Below, one piece after another: positions 1-9,089 of a DNA stretch of 49,957 bases. Position numbers and translations under genes: made by a program. The DNA is taken from NCBI GenBank assembly GCA_023426375.1, contig JAFAAV010000003.1, positions 1 through 49,957 on the forward strand, written 5' to 3'. This DNA comes from Actinomycetes bacterium. GTDB lineage: Bacteria; Actinomycetota; Actinomycetes; Actinomycetales; Micrococcaceae. The number at the start of each line of letters is the position of its first letter. The stretch's first letter is position 1. The notes beneath the pieces were generated by a model that had not been told where the DNA came from, ran no database searches, and saw only the letters and a list, made by a program, of their open reading frames with translations.

Positions 1-531
1 TTCGCGTGGTTCTACGCGTTCGACATCACCACCGGTTACGTGAACAACTGGTTCGACTGGGTGCCCGGTATCGGCCCCGACTTCAACTGGTTCTCGTCCG
101 CGGGCCCGGCACTGAGCGTGATCATGGCGTCCGAGATCTGGAAGACCACGCCGTTCATCTCACTGCTGCTGCTTTCCGGCCTGGCACAGGTTCCGGGCGA
201 ACTCTCCGAGGCGGCCCGCGTTGACGGCGCTTCCGCGTGGCAGCGCCTGACCAAGGTGATCCTGCCGAACATGAAGGCCGCCATCATGGTGGCCGTGGTG
301 TTCCGTGCGTTGGACGCATTCCGTATCTTCGACAACATTTTCATCATGACCCAGGGCCAGTACGGCACGGAGGCGCTCTCGCTGCTCGCGTATCGAACCT
401 CCATCGGACGCCTGGAAATTGGCCTCGGCTCGGCGATCTCCGTGATCTTGTTCCTGTGCGTGATGCTCATAGCGTTCACCGCGATCAAGGTCTTCAAGGT
501 GGATCTGGCCGGCTCTGGGAAGGGGAGGTAA
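1..531 (+). CDS. Sugar ABC transporter permease (MalF/UgpA/SugA type), 5' partial
   Basis: This is the C-terminal 176 residues of an inner-membrane permease. The reading frame is open from base 1, so the start lies outside the window. The cytoplasmic EAA loop that docks the ATPase is visible as EAARVDGASAWQRL (about bases 208-250), followed by two hydrophobic segments. A second permease starts 7 bases downstream and a UgpC-type ATPase follows, the usual order of a CUT1 carbohydrate importer. The substrate-binding lipoprotein should lie upstream, outside the window. The SugA-like pattern suggests trehalose, maltose or another alpha-glucoside, but the substrate is inference. The family assignment is firm. 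Confidence 0.9.
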   Translation, partial: FAWFYAFDITTGYVNNWFDWVPGIGPDFNWFSSAGPALSVIMASEIWKTTPFISLLLLSGLAQVPGELSEAARVDGASAWQRLTKVILPNMKAAIMVAVVFRALDAFRIFDNIFIMTQGQYGTEALSLLAYRTSIGRLEIGLGSAISVILFLCVMLIAFTAIKVFKVDLAGSGKGR

Positions 532-537
532 CCCGCC

Positions 538-1374
538 ATGTTGAGCACTAAACAAAAGGTCGGATGGGCCATCGTCACCGTACTGGTGTTGATCTACGCA
601 CTGTTCCCGGTGCTGTCCATCCTGATGACCTCGTTCAAAACCCCGGCCGATCTGAGCTCCGGCAAGTTCTTGCCGGCCCAGTTCGTGACCGACAACTACG
701 AGCAGATCTTCGTGGGTGACGCCAAGGACCTGTTCCTGCCCGCGCTGCGTAACTCCATCGGAATCTCGCTGATCGCCACCTTCATCGCCGTGGTGCTGGC
801 CACCCTGTGCGCCTATGCAATTGCTCGCCTGGACTTCCCGGGCAAACGTGTCGTGTTGACCACCGCGCTGATGGTGTCCATGTTCCCGGTGATCTCCATC
901 GTGACGCCGCTGTTCAACCTGTGGCGTCAGGTGGGTCTGTACGACACCTGGCTCGGTCTGATCATTCCTTACCTGTCCCTGACCCTTCCGATCTCCATCT
1001 GGACGCTGGCCGCTTTCTTCCAGCAAATCCCGTGGGATCTGGAGCGCGCGGCGCAGGTGGACGGCGCTTCCACCTGGCAGGCGTTCCGCAAGGTGATCGT
1101 TCCGTTGACCGCACCGGGTGTGTTCACCACCGCGATCATCGCGTTCTTCATTGCCTGGAACGACTTCGTGTACGGCATCGGCTTGACCTCCACCTCGGAG
1201 GCGCGCCCTGTGCCCGCGGCGCTGGCGTTCTTCACGGGAGCCTCGCAGTTCGAGGACCCCGCCGGTGCGATTTCCGCCGCCGCGATCATCGTGACCATTC
1301 CCGTGGTGCTGTTGGTCCTGGCCTTCCAGCGCCAGATCGTTTCCGGTTTGACCCAGGGCGCGGTCAAGGGTTGA
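538..1374 (+). CDS. Sugar ABC transporter permease (MalG/UgpE/SugB type)
   Basis: A 278-residue permease with about six hydrophobic segments, the first at residues 8-28. It carries the EAA-loop motif ERAAQVDGASTWQAFRKV near residues 168-185, which contacts the ATPase. The start ATG at 538 has a GGAGG ribosome site 9 bases upstream, overlapping the end of the preceding permease gene, so the two are translated as a unit. It pairs with the upstream permease to form the membrane channel of a CUT1 sugar importer; the ATPase gene follows after 53 bases. MalG-type length and topology are normal. The transported sugar cannot be read from the sequence. Confidence 0.93.
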   Translation: MLSTKQKVGWAIVTVLVLIYALFPVLSILMTSFKTPADLSSGKFLPAQFVTDNYEQIFVGDAKDLFLPALRNSIGISLIATFIAVVLATLCAYAIARLDFPGKRVVLTTALMVSMFPVISIVTPLFNLWRQVGLYDTWLGLIIPYLSLTLPISIWTLAAFFQQIPWDLERAAQVDGASTWQAFRKVIVPLTAPGVFTTAIIAFFIAWNDFVYGIGLTSTSEARPVPAALAFFTGASQFEDPAGAISAAAIIVTIPVVLLVLAFQRQIVSGLTQGAVKG

Positions 1375-1427
1375 TCCCGCCGGTCCCTCAACACTTCAAG
1401 CTCAATCACAGTAAGGACTGAGTAGAC

Positions 1428-2879
1428 ATGGCAGCTATTACCATGCAGAACCTCGTCAAGAAGTACGACGACGGTTTCCCGGCGGTCAACGACGTCTCCA
1501 TCGACGTGGCCGACGGTGAATTCCTGATCCTCGTGGGCCCATCCGGTTGTGGTAAGTCCACGCTCCTGCGCATGGTCGTGGGCCTCGAGGACATCACCAG
1601 CGGTGACCTGCTGATCGACGGCGAGCGCGTCAACGACAAGGCTCCCCGCGACCGCAACCTGTCCATGGTGTTCCAGAACTACGCTCTATACCCGCACCTG
1701 ACCGTGTACGAGAACATCGCGTTCCCGTTGCGACTGTCCAAGGGTCAGTTCTCGAACGACGAGATCGACCGCAAGGTCCGGGCGGCGTCCGAGACCCTGG
1801 ATCTCAACGACCACTTGGAGCGCAAGCCCGCGAACCTGTCCGGTGGTCAGCGTCAGCGTGTGGCCATGGGCCGCGCCATCGTGCGTGATGCGGATGCGTT
1901 CCTCTTCGATGAGCCGCTGTCCAACCTGGACGCCAAGCTCCGTGGCCAGATGCGCACGGAGATCGCTCAGCTGCAGCGCCGGATGGGTATCACCTCCATC
2001 TACGTGACTCACGACCAGACGGAGGCCATGACCCTGGGCGACCGCGTGGCCGTGCTCAAGAAGGGCGTGCTGCAGCAGATCGCGTCCCCGCGTGAGCTGT
2101 ACGAACAGCCGGCCAACCTGTTCGTGGCGGGCTTCATCGGTGCGCCGTCCATGAACTTCTTGCCGGCGCGCGTCGAGGGCAACGTGTTCAAGACACCCAT
2201 TGGCGACATCGAGATCCCGGAGCGCGTTCAGCAGAAGGTGTCGGGCAAGAACGACATCGTGCTGTTGGGTTTGCGCCCCGAGCACTTCGAGGACTCCAAG
2301 TTCGTGGACGAGGCCAAGGTGCCCCACGGCACCACGTTCGAGGCCGAGTTCACCCACACGGAGTGGCTGGGTAATCAGCAGTACGGCTACATCCAGTTCG
2401 AGCAGGACCAGGCCGTCAAGCACAAGCTGGACGAACTGGCCAAGGACCTGGATGCGGACGAAATGCCGTCCCAGGTGGTCGTGTCCCTGGACGCGTCCTC
2501 CCGGATCCGTGGCGGCACGGCGGCCAACATTTGGTTGGACGCCCGCCGCATGCACGTGTTCGATCCCGAGACCGGGGAGAACCTCACCCGCGACGAGGAG
2601 GCCGGTGCGGAGTTGACCCGCGAAGCCGCCGAGGAGCGCCAGAACGAGATCGAGCGCGCGCGGCAGAAGGCCGACCGTGCATCCGGTCACGAGAACCGTG
2701 ACAACGCTGACAACCGTGCGGCCCACGCGGATGACCGCGAGGTTGATGCTCGCCGCACGGATGCCGGGGATCGCGATACCACGGTGGATCGCGATGCCAC
2801 CAGCGACCGTTCAGAGGCCGGAGGCCGTCACCGCGCTGACGGCGCCCCCTGGCAGGGCGGTGGCAGCACCAGCGCCTGA
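1428..2879 (+). CDS. ugpC: Sugar ABC transporter ATP-binding protein (UgpC/SugC/MsmX type) with R/D-rich C-terminal tail
   Basis: A 483-residue ATPase that powers the adjacent importer. Walker A GPSGCGKST is at residues 37-45, the Q-loop follows, the ABC signature LSGGQRQR is near 137-144, and Walker B runs into DEPLSNLDAKLRG. A TOBE-type regulatory domain follows to about residue 390. The last 90 or so residues are unusual: a low-complexity tail of repeated DR, RD, AD and RAD pairs ending in a Gly/Ser stretch. Family members usually end near 360-390 residues. AAGGA lies 10 bases before the ATG. MsmX/SugC-type ATPases can serve several importers, so the sugar is not fixed by this gene. Confidence 0.93.
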   Translation: MAAITMQNLVKKYDDGFPAVNDVSIDVADGEFLILVGPSGCGKSTLLRMVVGLEDITSGDLLIDGERVNDKAPRDRNLSMVFQNYALYPHLTVYENIAFPLRLSKGQFSNDEIDRKVRAASETLDLNDHLERKPANLSGGQRQRVAMGRAIVRDADAFLFDEPLSNLDAKLRGQMRTEIAQLQRRMGITSIYVTHDQTEAMTLGDRVAVLKKGVLQQIASPRELYEQPANLFVAGFIGAPSMNFLPARVEGNVFKTPIGDIEIPERVQQKVSGKNDIVLLGLRPEHFEDSKFVDEAKVPHGTTFEAEFTHTEWLGNQQYGYIQFEQDQAVKHKLDELAKDLDADEMPSQVVVSLDASSRIRGGTAANIWLDARRMHVFDPETGENLTRDEEAGAELTREAAEERQNEIERARQKADRASGHENRDNADNRAAHADDREVDARRTDAGDRDTTVDRDATSDRSEAGGRHRADGAPWQGGGSTSA

Positions 2880-2898
2880 CGCTGACAGGCCGTTACAG

Positions 2899-2952
2899 AA
2901 CGCCGACGCCGCGGTGAGACTCCTCAGGGAGCCTTACCGCGGCGTCGGCGTT
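2899..2952. terminator. Strong stem-loop terminator between convergent genes
   Basis: A perfect 17-base inverted repeat (2899-2915 with 2936-2952) enclosing a 20-base loop. It lies between the ABC ATPase gene (plus) and the convergent PH-like gene (minus), so it probably serves both strands. The U-tract is weak, as is common in high-GC actinobacteria. Confidence 0.8.
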
Positions 2953-2962
2953 CGTGCGAAGG

Positions 2963-3616
2963 CTACTGGAACGTGGTCTGGACGAAGGTCAGCCACACGA
3001 CCAGAACGATCACGAGCACCAGAGCCAGCGATGACGCCGCGTACCGCAAGCGCGGGTACCGCACGTGCCAGGCCACGAGCTTGGGCCAATGCTGACTGAC
3101 CTGCTCGGGGGTGGCCTGTTTGAAGTTCACGTGCTGTGCGCCGGACAGATCCGCGAAGCTCTTGAGGGAGGCGGTGTCCCACACGATCCCGTCCAGGGCC
3201 ATGGCCCGTTTACCGGTCTCCGTCACGAGCCACAAATAGGGCCGGCCGCGGGGCTTACCGGACTTGGGGCGTGGCGGCAGGAGCTTGTCCACCGTGACCA
3301 CCTGGTGCACTCGGTCGCGAGGTACCGCGTGGAAACCGATCCAACGAGACTTCAGGAAGTAAGTCTGTGTGATGACGGTCAGCGCGGGGCGCAGGTACCC
3401 GTAGGCGATGATCCCGCCAACCAGAGCCAGGAAGATCAGGACCGCGATCACGGGCCCTCTCGGGCGGCGGTAGTACAGTGCGAGCAGCGTGACGGCCACC
3501 AGCAGAAGCGGTGGCACCGCAGCCCAGATCCTGCGGCCGTACGAAGTGATGCGCGGGTGGAAGACGTGTTGCGGAGCGGAATACTTCTCCGGAACCTGTC
3601 GGACTGTTTCTGCCAT
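2963..3616 (-). CDS. Membrane protein with PH-like (bPH) domain
   Basis: A 217-residue protein; ATG at 3616 is preferred because GGGAG lies upstream of it, although the frame is open to 3682. Two adjacent hydrophobic segments near residues 30-70 are followed by a cytoplasmic region with the alternating beta pattern of bacterial PH domains (TYFLKSRWIGFHAVPRDRVH), then a C-terminal transmembrane helix ending in TFVQTTFQ. Proteins of this build are common in actinobacteria and have no established function. It is divergent from the 3756 gene and convergent with the sugar-transport operon. The coding call is strong; the domain name is moderate. Confidence 0.65.
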   Translation of the reverse strand: MAETVRQVPEKYSAPQHVFHPRITSYGRRIWAAVPPLLLVAVTLLALYYRRPRGPVIAVLIFLALVGGIIAYGYLRPALTVITQTYFLKSRWIGFHAVPRDRVHQVVTVDKLLPPRPKSGKPRGRPYLWLVTETGKRAMALDGIVWDTASLKSFADLSGAQHVNFKQATPEQVSQHWPKLVAWHVRYPRLRYAASSLALVLVIVLVVWLTFVQTTFQ

Positions 3617-3716
3617 GGTGTGCTGAGATTCTCCCGCTGACGTCGGTGTGGACCCGCACCAGCTTAACGCGCCGCTTCCCACCGGGCTGACGGTCGAAAT
3701 GTCGTATTACGCCGTC

Positions 3717-3747
3717 TTGGGTCTCAACGGATCCAATGGACTAACGT
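3717..3747 (+). promoter_or_regulatory. Putative promoter giving a leaderless or near-leaderless transcript
   Basis: TTGGGT at 3717-3722 and TAACGT at 3742-3747 are separated by 19 bases. The expected start point falls on or beside the ATG at 3756. No Shine-Dalgarno sequence is visible before that ATG, which fits leaderless translation. Confidence 0.35.
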
Positions 3748-3755
3748 GATGATCC

Positions 3756-4736
3756 ATGGAATCAACCGACCGCGTACTGAAGGCCGTAGGGGCATGGCTG
3801 TTTCTCATCGTGCTCTCGGTCGCTGCGGCGGCGGTCACGATCGCTCTGGTCAACAAGTACCAGTACGGCCCGGAAACCGACGTCAAGGCCTATTTCGAAG
3901 CCCTTCAAGCCGGCGACGGCGCCAAGGCCCTCGGTCTGCTCAACGCCGAGGTCCCGGATTCCAACGCGGCCCTGCTGGACGGCGAGCCCTTGGAAGCGGC
4001 AGCGGAGAAATTGGACGACGTGGAGATCTCCACCGTGTCCTCGTCCAACGATCAGGCCGTGGTGCGCGCCGACTACACGCTGGACGGGCAGGACCACAGC
4101 TCCGAGTTCACCCTGCATCCGGCGGACACCCAGTGGGGTTTCTTCACGGTGTGGGATTTCGACCGCACCACCCTGCCCACCATGCACGTGACCATGCCCG
4201 GTTCCACTTCCGTGGACATCAACGGCGAGTCCGTGGCGTTGACCGACTCAGCCCGTGACTTCGCGGTCTTCTATCCCGGCATCTACACCGGTTCGTACAC
4301 GTCCCCCATGGTGGCCGCGGAGCCCCAGCAGACTCTAGTGACGGACCCCGCAGGGGAAACTACGCTCCAACTCGAGGCCACTCCCTCGGATGAACTGAAA
4401 TCACAGGTCAGCGCACAGACCAAGACCTACCTGGACGAGTGCGCCGAACAGGACACCCTGTACCCGGCGGACTGCCCGTTCTCCTATGAATTCTCGGGAC
4501 GAGTTCAGGACAACGTGAAGTGGACCATCACCGAGTACCCCGAGCCCGAGGTCCGGTTGGGCGGCCCCAACGCGGACCGCTGGGCCCTCATGGACAGCCC
4601 GGGGAAGGCCAAGATCGAGTTCACCTCGGTCGACCTGTTCGATGGCAAGACCAGCAAGGTCTCCGAACAAGTGCCGTTCATGTTCAAGGCCCACCTGGAC
4701 GTGACCGAGGACAAAGCCACGGTCACGCCCAAATAG
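3756..4736 (+). CDS. Membrane-anchored extracytoplasmic protein of unknown function
   Basis: A 326-residue protein. Residues 10-33 form one transmembrane anchor (AWLFLIVLSVAAAAVTIALV) and the rest should lie outside the membrane. The region just after the anchor (YFEALQAGDGAKALGLL) resembles the NTF2/DUF4878 type of small alpha-beta domain found in actinobacterial lipoproteins, but this is only resemblance. The distal half is rich in beta-forming and acidic residues, with two cysteines near residues 228 and 239 (DECAEQDTLYPADCPF) that could form a disulphide. It is convergent with, and almost touches, the thioredoxin/NHL gene. No function is proposed. Confidence 0.6.
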   Translation: MESTDRVLKAVGAWLFLIVLSVAAAAVTIALVNKYQYGPETDVKAYFEALQAGDGAKALGLLNAEVPDSNAALLDGEPLEAAAEKLDDVEISTVSSSNDQAVVRADYTLDGQDHSSEFTLHPADTQWGFFTVWDFDRTTLPTMHVTMPGSTSVDINGESVALTDSARDFAVFYPGIYTGSYTSPMVAAEPQQTLVTDPAGETTLQLEATPSDELKSQVSAQTKTYLDECAEQDTLYPADCPFSYEFSGRVQDNVKWTITEYPEPEVRLGGPNADRWALMDSPGKAKIEFTSVDLFDGKTSKVSEQVPFMFKAHLDVTEDKATVTPK

Positions 4737-4751
4737 CCATGAGCGGCCGGC

Positions 4752-6683
4752 TCAGTCCAGGCCGCGCAGTTCCAGGGTCAGCTCGGACTCGGCGTCATCG
4801 GAGACCGTGAACGGAATGCCCCAGTCCTGCTGGTACAGGTGGCACGCGGCATGCTCGGGGATTTCCCCGTCCGGGGAACCGTCGCACGCGGCCGCGCGAG
4901 CGGTGATGTGCAGAACGCCCTCGGTCACGCCATCGGCCAGGCGCAGCGTGCGGGTCAGTCCCTGTGCCGTGCCGTCACCCTCGACGAGCGCTTCGGCCGG
5001 AGAGGACGAAACCTTCAACTGCGTGGGATCGCCCCAGCGGGTGTCCAGCTTCTGGCCTGTGGGGGCGGAGAACCGGACCACCAGGTCCAGGGCACCCGGT
5101 GCGATCGGAGTGCGCTTGCGCTGCATCTGCGCCGCGCCCTCGTCCACGGTCTGGGCGTCCTTGGGGACCGGTACGCGCACCAGACGATGAGCGTTGGCCT
5201 CCACGACCACCATCACGGGCTGATCTTCCGAGTCATCCAGGATCACGCCGGACGGCTCGGCCAACCCGCGGGTCAACGTGGAGACCTCGTTGGTCGAGGG
5301 GTCGTAGCGGCGAATCGCGCCGTTATAGGTGTCCGCGATCGCCACCGAGTTGTCGGGCAGCACGGCAACGCCCAGGCAGTGCTGCAGGCGGGCCTGGTCC
5401 GCGGCGCCGTCGCGGAAACCGAAGTCGAACAGGCCCTCACCGATGGGGCTGTCCACGGAAGTCACCGCTCCGGACTCGTCGAAGCGCACGCGGCGCAACG
5501 CAGAGGACTCGGAGTCCGCGACCCACACCGTGCCCGAGGAATCCTCGGCCAGACCGGAAGGCTGGGCGAACCAGGACTCGGCCGCGGCGCCGTCGCGCAG
5601 ACCCTCGTCACCGGTACCCGCGAGCACGGCCACCTGACCGGTGCGCGGGTCGAAGGAGAACAACTGGTGGGTGCCGGCCATCGCGATGACCAGGGTGTCC
5701 GCAGCGGTGGACCACAGCACGTCCCACGGCGAGGACAGCGCGACGTCCGTGGGAGCGGCGTCGGCGGGAATCTCGTTGGGGTCCACGCCGCGAGCGCGGG
5801 CGTCGTCCAGGAGGCGTTGCACACCGTTACCGGCCAAGGTGCGCACCTTGCCCGTGGACAGTTCCACACCGCGCAGGCGGTGATTGACGGTGTCCGCGAC
5901 GATCAGGTCGTAGCCCACGCTCGCGCGGACCGACTCGGGCAGCAGAGCCACACCCTGGGGCTCGTTGAACCGGGCGGCATCGGCGGGGCCGTCCGCCCAG
6001 CCCTTGGTTCCGGAACCGATGGCGCGGCGCACCGTGGTGAGGTCGTCCTCGAGCTGCACCAGACGATGGTGGCCAGTGTCCGTGACCAGGAAGGAGCCGT
6101 CCGGCAGTCGCACGGACTTACCCGGGAAGCGCAGGTCGCCCTCGGGTCGCGGGCGCGGCACGTAGGGGCCGTCGCCGCGGTGCAGGGTGCCCTTGGCGTC
6201 GTGCTCGGCCACGAGCTCCTCCACGAGCGATTCCAGGCCCTGCACGTGGCCCTCACCGGACAGGTGCGCCACGATGTAACCCTCGGGGTCCAGCACCACC
6301 AGGGTGGGCCAGGCGCGCGCGGTGTAGGCGTCCCAGGTCTTGAGCTCGGGGTCGTCGAGCACCGGGTGGGTGATCTCGTAGCGATCCACCGCGGCGGCGA
6401 GCGCCTCGGGATCGGCCTCGTGCTCGAACTTGGGCGAGTGCACGCCCACGGTCACCAGTACGTCCGAGTACTTCTCCTCGAGCGGGCGCAGCTCGTCCAG
6501 CACGTGCAAGCAGTTGATGCAGCAGAAGGACCAGAAGTCCAACACCACGATCTTGCCGCGCAGGGCCTCCAGATCCAGCTGCCGGTCGCCGGTGTTGAGC
6601 CAGGCGCGGCCGGTGAGCTCGGAAGCTCGTACGGGGGTAGTGCTCCGCTGTGTCTTCACAGTGTGATGAGTCCTTCCAGGCAT
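4752..6683 (-). CDS. NHL-repeat-containing thioredoxin-family protein
   Basis: Up to 643 residues. The N-terminal 170 residues are a thioredoxin/TlpA-like domain with the active-site segment WSFCCINC (Cys54, Cys55, Cys58) and a later cis-Pro region (RAWPTLVVLDPEGY). Residues of about 190-500 carry NHL beta-propeller repeats (VADTVNHRLRGVE, IADTYNGAIRRYD), and a beta-rich domain ends the protein. No signal peptide is visible, so it is probably cytoplasmic. ATG at 6683 has a poor ribosome site; GTG at 6659, with AAGGA upstream, is an alternative. It follows the CopD/CtaG gene on the same strand, but a 180-base gap argues for its own promoter. The family (human NHLRC2-like) is known; the substrate is not. 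Confidence 0.88.
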   Translation of the reverse strand: MPGRTHHTVKTQRSTTPVRASELTGRAWLNTGDRQLDLEALRGKIVVLDFWSFCCINCLHVLDELRPLEEKYSDVLVTVGVHSPKFEHEADPEALAAAVDRYEITHPVLDDPELKTWDAYTARAWPTLVVLDPEGYIVAHLSGEGHVQGLESLVEELVAEHDAKGTLHRGDGPYVPRPRPEGDLRFPGKSVRLPDGSFLVTDTGHHRLVQLEDDLTTVRRAIGSGTKGWADGPADAARFNEPQGVALLPESVRASVGYDLIVADTVNHRLRGVELSTGKVRTLAGNGVQRLLDDARARGVDPNEIPADAAPTDVALSSPWDVLWSTAADTLVIAMAGTHQLFSFDPRTGQVAVLAGTGDEGLRDGAAAESWFAQPSGLAEDSSGTVWVADSESSALRRVRFDESGAVTSVDSPIGEGLFDFGFRDGAADQARLQHCLGVAVLPDNSVAIADTYNGAIRRYDPSTNEVSTLTRGLAEPSGVILDDSEDQPVMVVVEANAHRLVRVPVPKDAQTVDEGAAQMQRKRTPIAPGALDLVVRFSAPTGQKLDTRWGDPTQLKVSSSPAEALVEGDGTAQGLTRTLRLADGVTEGVLHITARAAACDGSPDGEIPEHAACHLYQQDWGIPFTVSDDAESELTLELRGLD

Positions 6684-6863
6684 GCAGAATCAGGTCTTCC
6701 AGGTCAACGTTAGCCGCCGCCCGCATCTTCCCGGGCACGCGCGTTGCGGTCTGTGACGCGCGTTGGTCACGCGCGCCCCTTCCTCGGACGACGACGCCGC
6801 TCGCTCACGGCCCGGGGTCGCTCGCCCTGGCCCCGCGATCGGTTCGGGACTCGCGCTGGGACG

Positions 6864-9008
6864 TCAACGGCGTCGTCGTTCGTCCTGTTCGGCCAGGTTG
6901 GCCATCATGTCGTTGTAGGCCTTGAGCTCGGCGTCATCGGTGCGGTCCGCTTGGCGGTCCACCCGGCGGTTCTCCTTGCTGCCCTCGAGCGCCCACAGGA
7001 TGGCGACGATCACGGCAAGCAGGAATGTGGGGAACTCGCCGATGCCCCACATGAGCATGCCACCCAATTCCTGATCCTCCAGAGCGCTGGGGCCCCAGGG
7101 ACGGCCCATGTTGCCGAACCAACCGGCCTGCAGCACCGCGGTCATGCTCATGATGGAGATGCCGATGAACGCGTGGGCGGCCATGGTGGCCAGCAGGAGC
7201 ACCAGGCGCATGGGGTAGCTGGGTCGCTTGGGAATGGGATCGATGCCGATGAGCACCAGGGCGAACATGTACCCGGTGAACAGGAAGTGCATCATCATGA
7301 ACTCGTGGCCCACGTGGTAGCGCAGGGTGATGTGGAACAGGTCCGTGAAGTAGAACAGCACGATCGAGAACGCGAAATTGGCCGCGGCGAAAATCGGGTG
7401 CGTCACGATCTTGCCCCACGTGGAGTGCACCAATCGCAGGATCCACTCGCGGGGACCGCGCGTGCCGTCCCGGCGGGGCTCCAGAGCCTTCAGGATGACC
7501 GTGATCGGGGCGCCGGACACCAGGAACAGCGGCACGATCATGGTCAGACTCATGTGCTCGACCATGTGCGCGGAGAACAGCACGCGGGCGTACACCGCCA
7601 CGCCACCGGAGGTCGCATACATGAGCAGCACCAAACCGATCAGCCAGGACGCAGTCCGCAGCACCGACCACTTGTCGCCCCGGCGCCACACCTTGATCGC
7701 AGCCCAGAGGTACACGATGGCGAAGAAGACGACCACCGCGGCCCAGAACCAGTCGATGCGCCACGTGGTGAACCACGAGCTCAGCGTGGGCTCGGGCGGC
7801 AGCTCGTACCACGTGAGCAAGCGCGCCGGAGAAGCATCCGTGGGCATCTCTTCAGGCACCGGCGGGGCCGTGCGGCTCAGGGCAGAGGCAATACCCATGA
7901 GCAGCCCCATGAGCAACAGCTCCACAACGATCACGCGCCACAGGGTGGCCGTGCGGGACCGGGAGCCGTCCTCCACACCGGGGATCAGCCACTGGCGATG
8001 GGCGAAACCGACCAGAGCGAGCAGCAGGGTGAGTACGAGTTTGGCCAGCACGATGTGTCCGTAGCCCGTGTTCAACTGTTCCCACGTACCAATGCGCACC
8101 TGGGCGTTGATGATGCCGGACAGCAACACCAGGAAGTAACAGCCCAGGGCCACCACGGAGTAGCGGCGTAGCACCACGGCCAGCAACGGCACGCGGTGCT
8201 TGGTCTCACCGCGATGCGCGGTCACTGTTGATTCCTTGGCGAGGAGCGGGCTGGCCCACGCCAGAACGATCAGGCCACCCACCCACAGGCACACGCCCAT
8301 GAGGTGCAGGCCCAGTGAGTTCACGGCACCCATGTGGTCGGCGCCGCCGGACGAGTGACCGTTCAACGCGAGCGCGACCAGCGCGATCATGCTCAACGCC
8401 AGGGTGCAGAAGAGACCGAGCAACGCGCGCACACCGAAGATCAGCGTGGTCACCACGGCGGCCACGATCACCACGGTTGCCTGAGCCTGCCCCGTGGCGA
8501 TCTCGGTGATGTAGTGGGTCAACTGCTGGGTGTAGTTCTGCCCCGAACCGAGCCCGGTACCCGAAACGTCCGAGTACGTGAAGATCAGGACCGCAATCGC
8601 GGAGACGGTCCACACGACCGAGGCGGCCTGGGCCAACTGGAGCACCGAGGAGTACACGGGGTGATCGGGTTCTGCCGACTGATCGCGGCTGTTGCGCGGC
8701 GGTCGCTTCCGAGTGAGGTCCGCAAATCGCGGGACCACACCGATGGCCAACAACAGGGCACCCATGACCACGGCCATGGAGATGTTGTGCACCGTTTCCA
8801 GCGCGGGCAGACCCCACCGGACCAGGGCACCCGGATCGGCGACCTCGCGCGGGTCCGATGCGCCGCCGTATAGCAGCGCGGCGGTCATGCCGATCATGGC
8901 CGCCACGACCACCACGGCAATGATCCAGGGGTTGAGGCTCACCCCCGCGATCTCGGATCGCTGGGGCTTGGCGCTTCCCGGGGTTTTCGCCCCAATGGCA
9001 GTGCTCAT
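6864..9008 (-). CDS. Bifunctional CopD copper-resistance / CtaG (caa3-type) cytochrome c oxidase assembly membrane protein
   Basis: A 714-residue polytopic protein. The N-terminal half (about residues 25-370) is a CopD-like domain with many helices, including the HLMGVCLWVGGLIVL segment typical of CopD. The C-terminal half is a caa3_CtaG domain with histidine-containing helices (HMVEHMSLTMIVPLF and HEFMMMHFLFTGY). In related proteins these handle copper for oxidase assembly or uptake. It ends a minus-strand series CopC, PCu(A)C, DyP peroxidase, CopD/CtaG, consistent with moving periplasmic copper to cuproenzymes. The CopD/CtaG fusion is common in actinobacteria. Domain assignments are firm; the direction of copper movement is inference. 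Confidence 0.92.
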   Translation of the reverse strand: MSTAIGAKTPGSAKPQRSEIAGVSLNPWIIAVVVVAAMIGMTAALLYGGASDPREVADPGALVRWGLPALETVHNISMAVVMGALLLAIGVVPRFADLTRKRPPRNSRDQSAEPDHPVYSSVLQLAQAASVVWTVSAIAVLIFTYSDVSGTGLGSGQNYTQQLTHYITEIATGQAQATVVIVAAVVTTLIFGVRALLGLFCTLALSMIALVALALNGHSSGGADHMGAVNSLGLHLMGVCLWVGGLIVLAWASPLLAKESTVTAHRGETKHRVPLLAVVLRRYSVVALGCYFLVLLSGIINAQVRIGTWEQLNTGYGHIVLAKLVLTLLLALVGFAHRQWLIPGVEDGSRSRTATLWRVIVVELLLMGLLMGIASALSRTAPPVPEEMPTDASPARLLTWYELPPEPTLSSWFTTWRIDWFWAAVVVFFAIVYLWAAIKVWRRGDKWSVLRTASWLIGLVLLMYATSGGVAVYARVLFSAHMVEHMSLTMIVPLFLVSGAPITVILKALEPRRDGTRGPREWILRLVHSTWGKIVTHPIFAAANFAFSIVLFYFTDLFHITLRYHVGHEFMMMHFLFTGYMFALVLIGIDPIPKRPSYPMRLVLLLATMAAHAFIGISIMSMTAVLQAGWFGNMGRPWGPSALEDQELGGMLMWGIGEFPTFLLAVIVAILWALEGSKENRRVDRQADRTDDAELKAYNDMMANLAEQDERRRR

Positions 9009-9089
9009 TCGTGTGCTCCTTCGGCCCCGCGCGCGGCGGCCATTCCCGTGTTCTTACCCGCTGATCCTGTGCTGCAGTGATTCATCCGA

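Noticed and set aside
4839..6713. A 624-codon plus-strand frame opposite the thioredoxin/NHL gene
   Set aside because: It is an antisense shadow in high-GC DNA; it is Arg/Gly/His-rich with no domain, while the minus frame has clear motifs.
6720..6775. Repeated CGCGCG segments between the thioredoxin/NHL and CopD/CtaG genes
   Set aside because: Three short GC runs without regular spacing; likely composition rather than a functional repeat.
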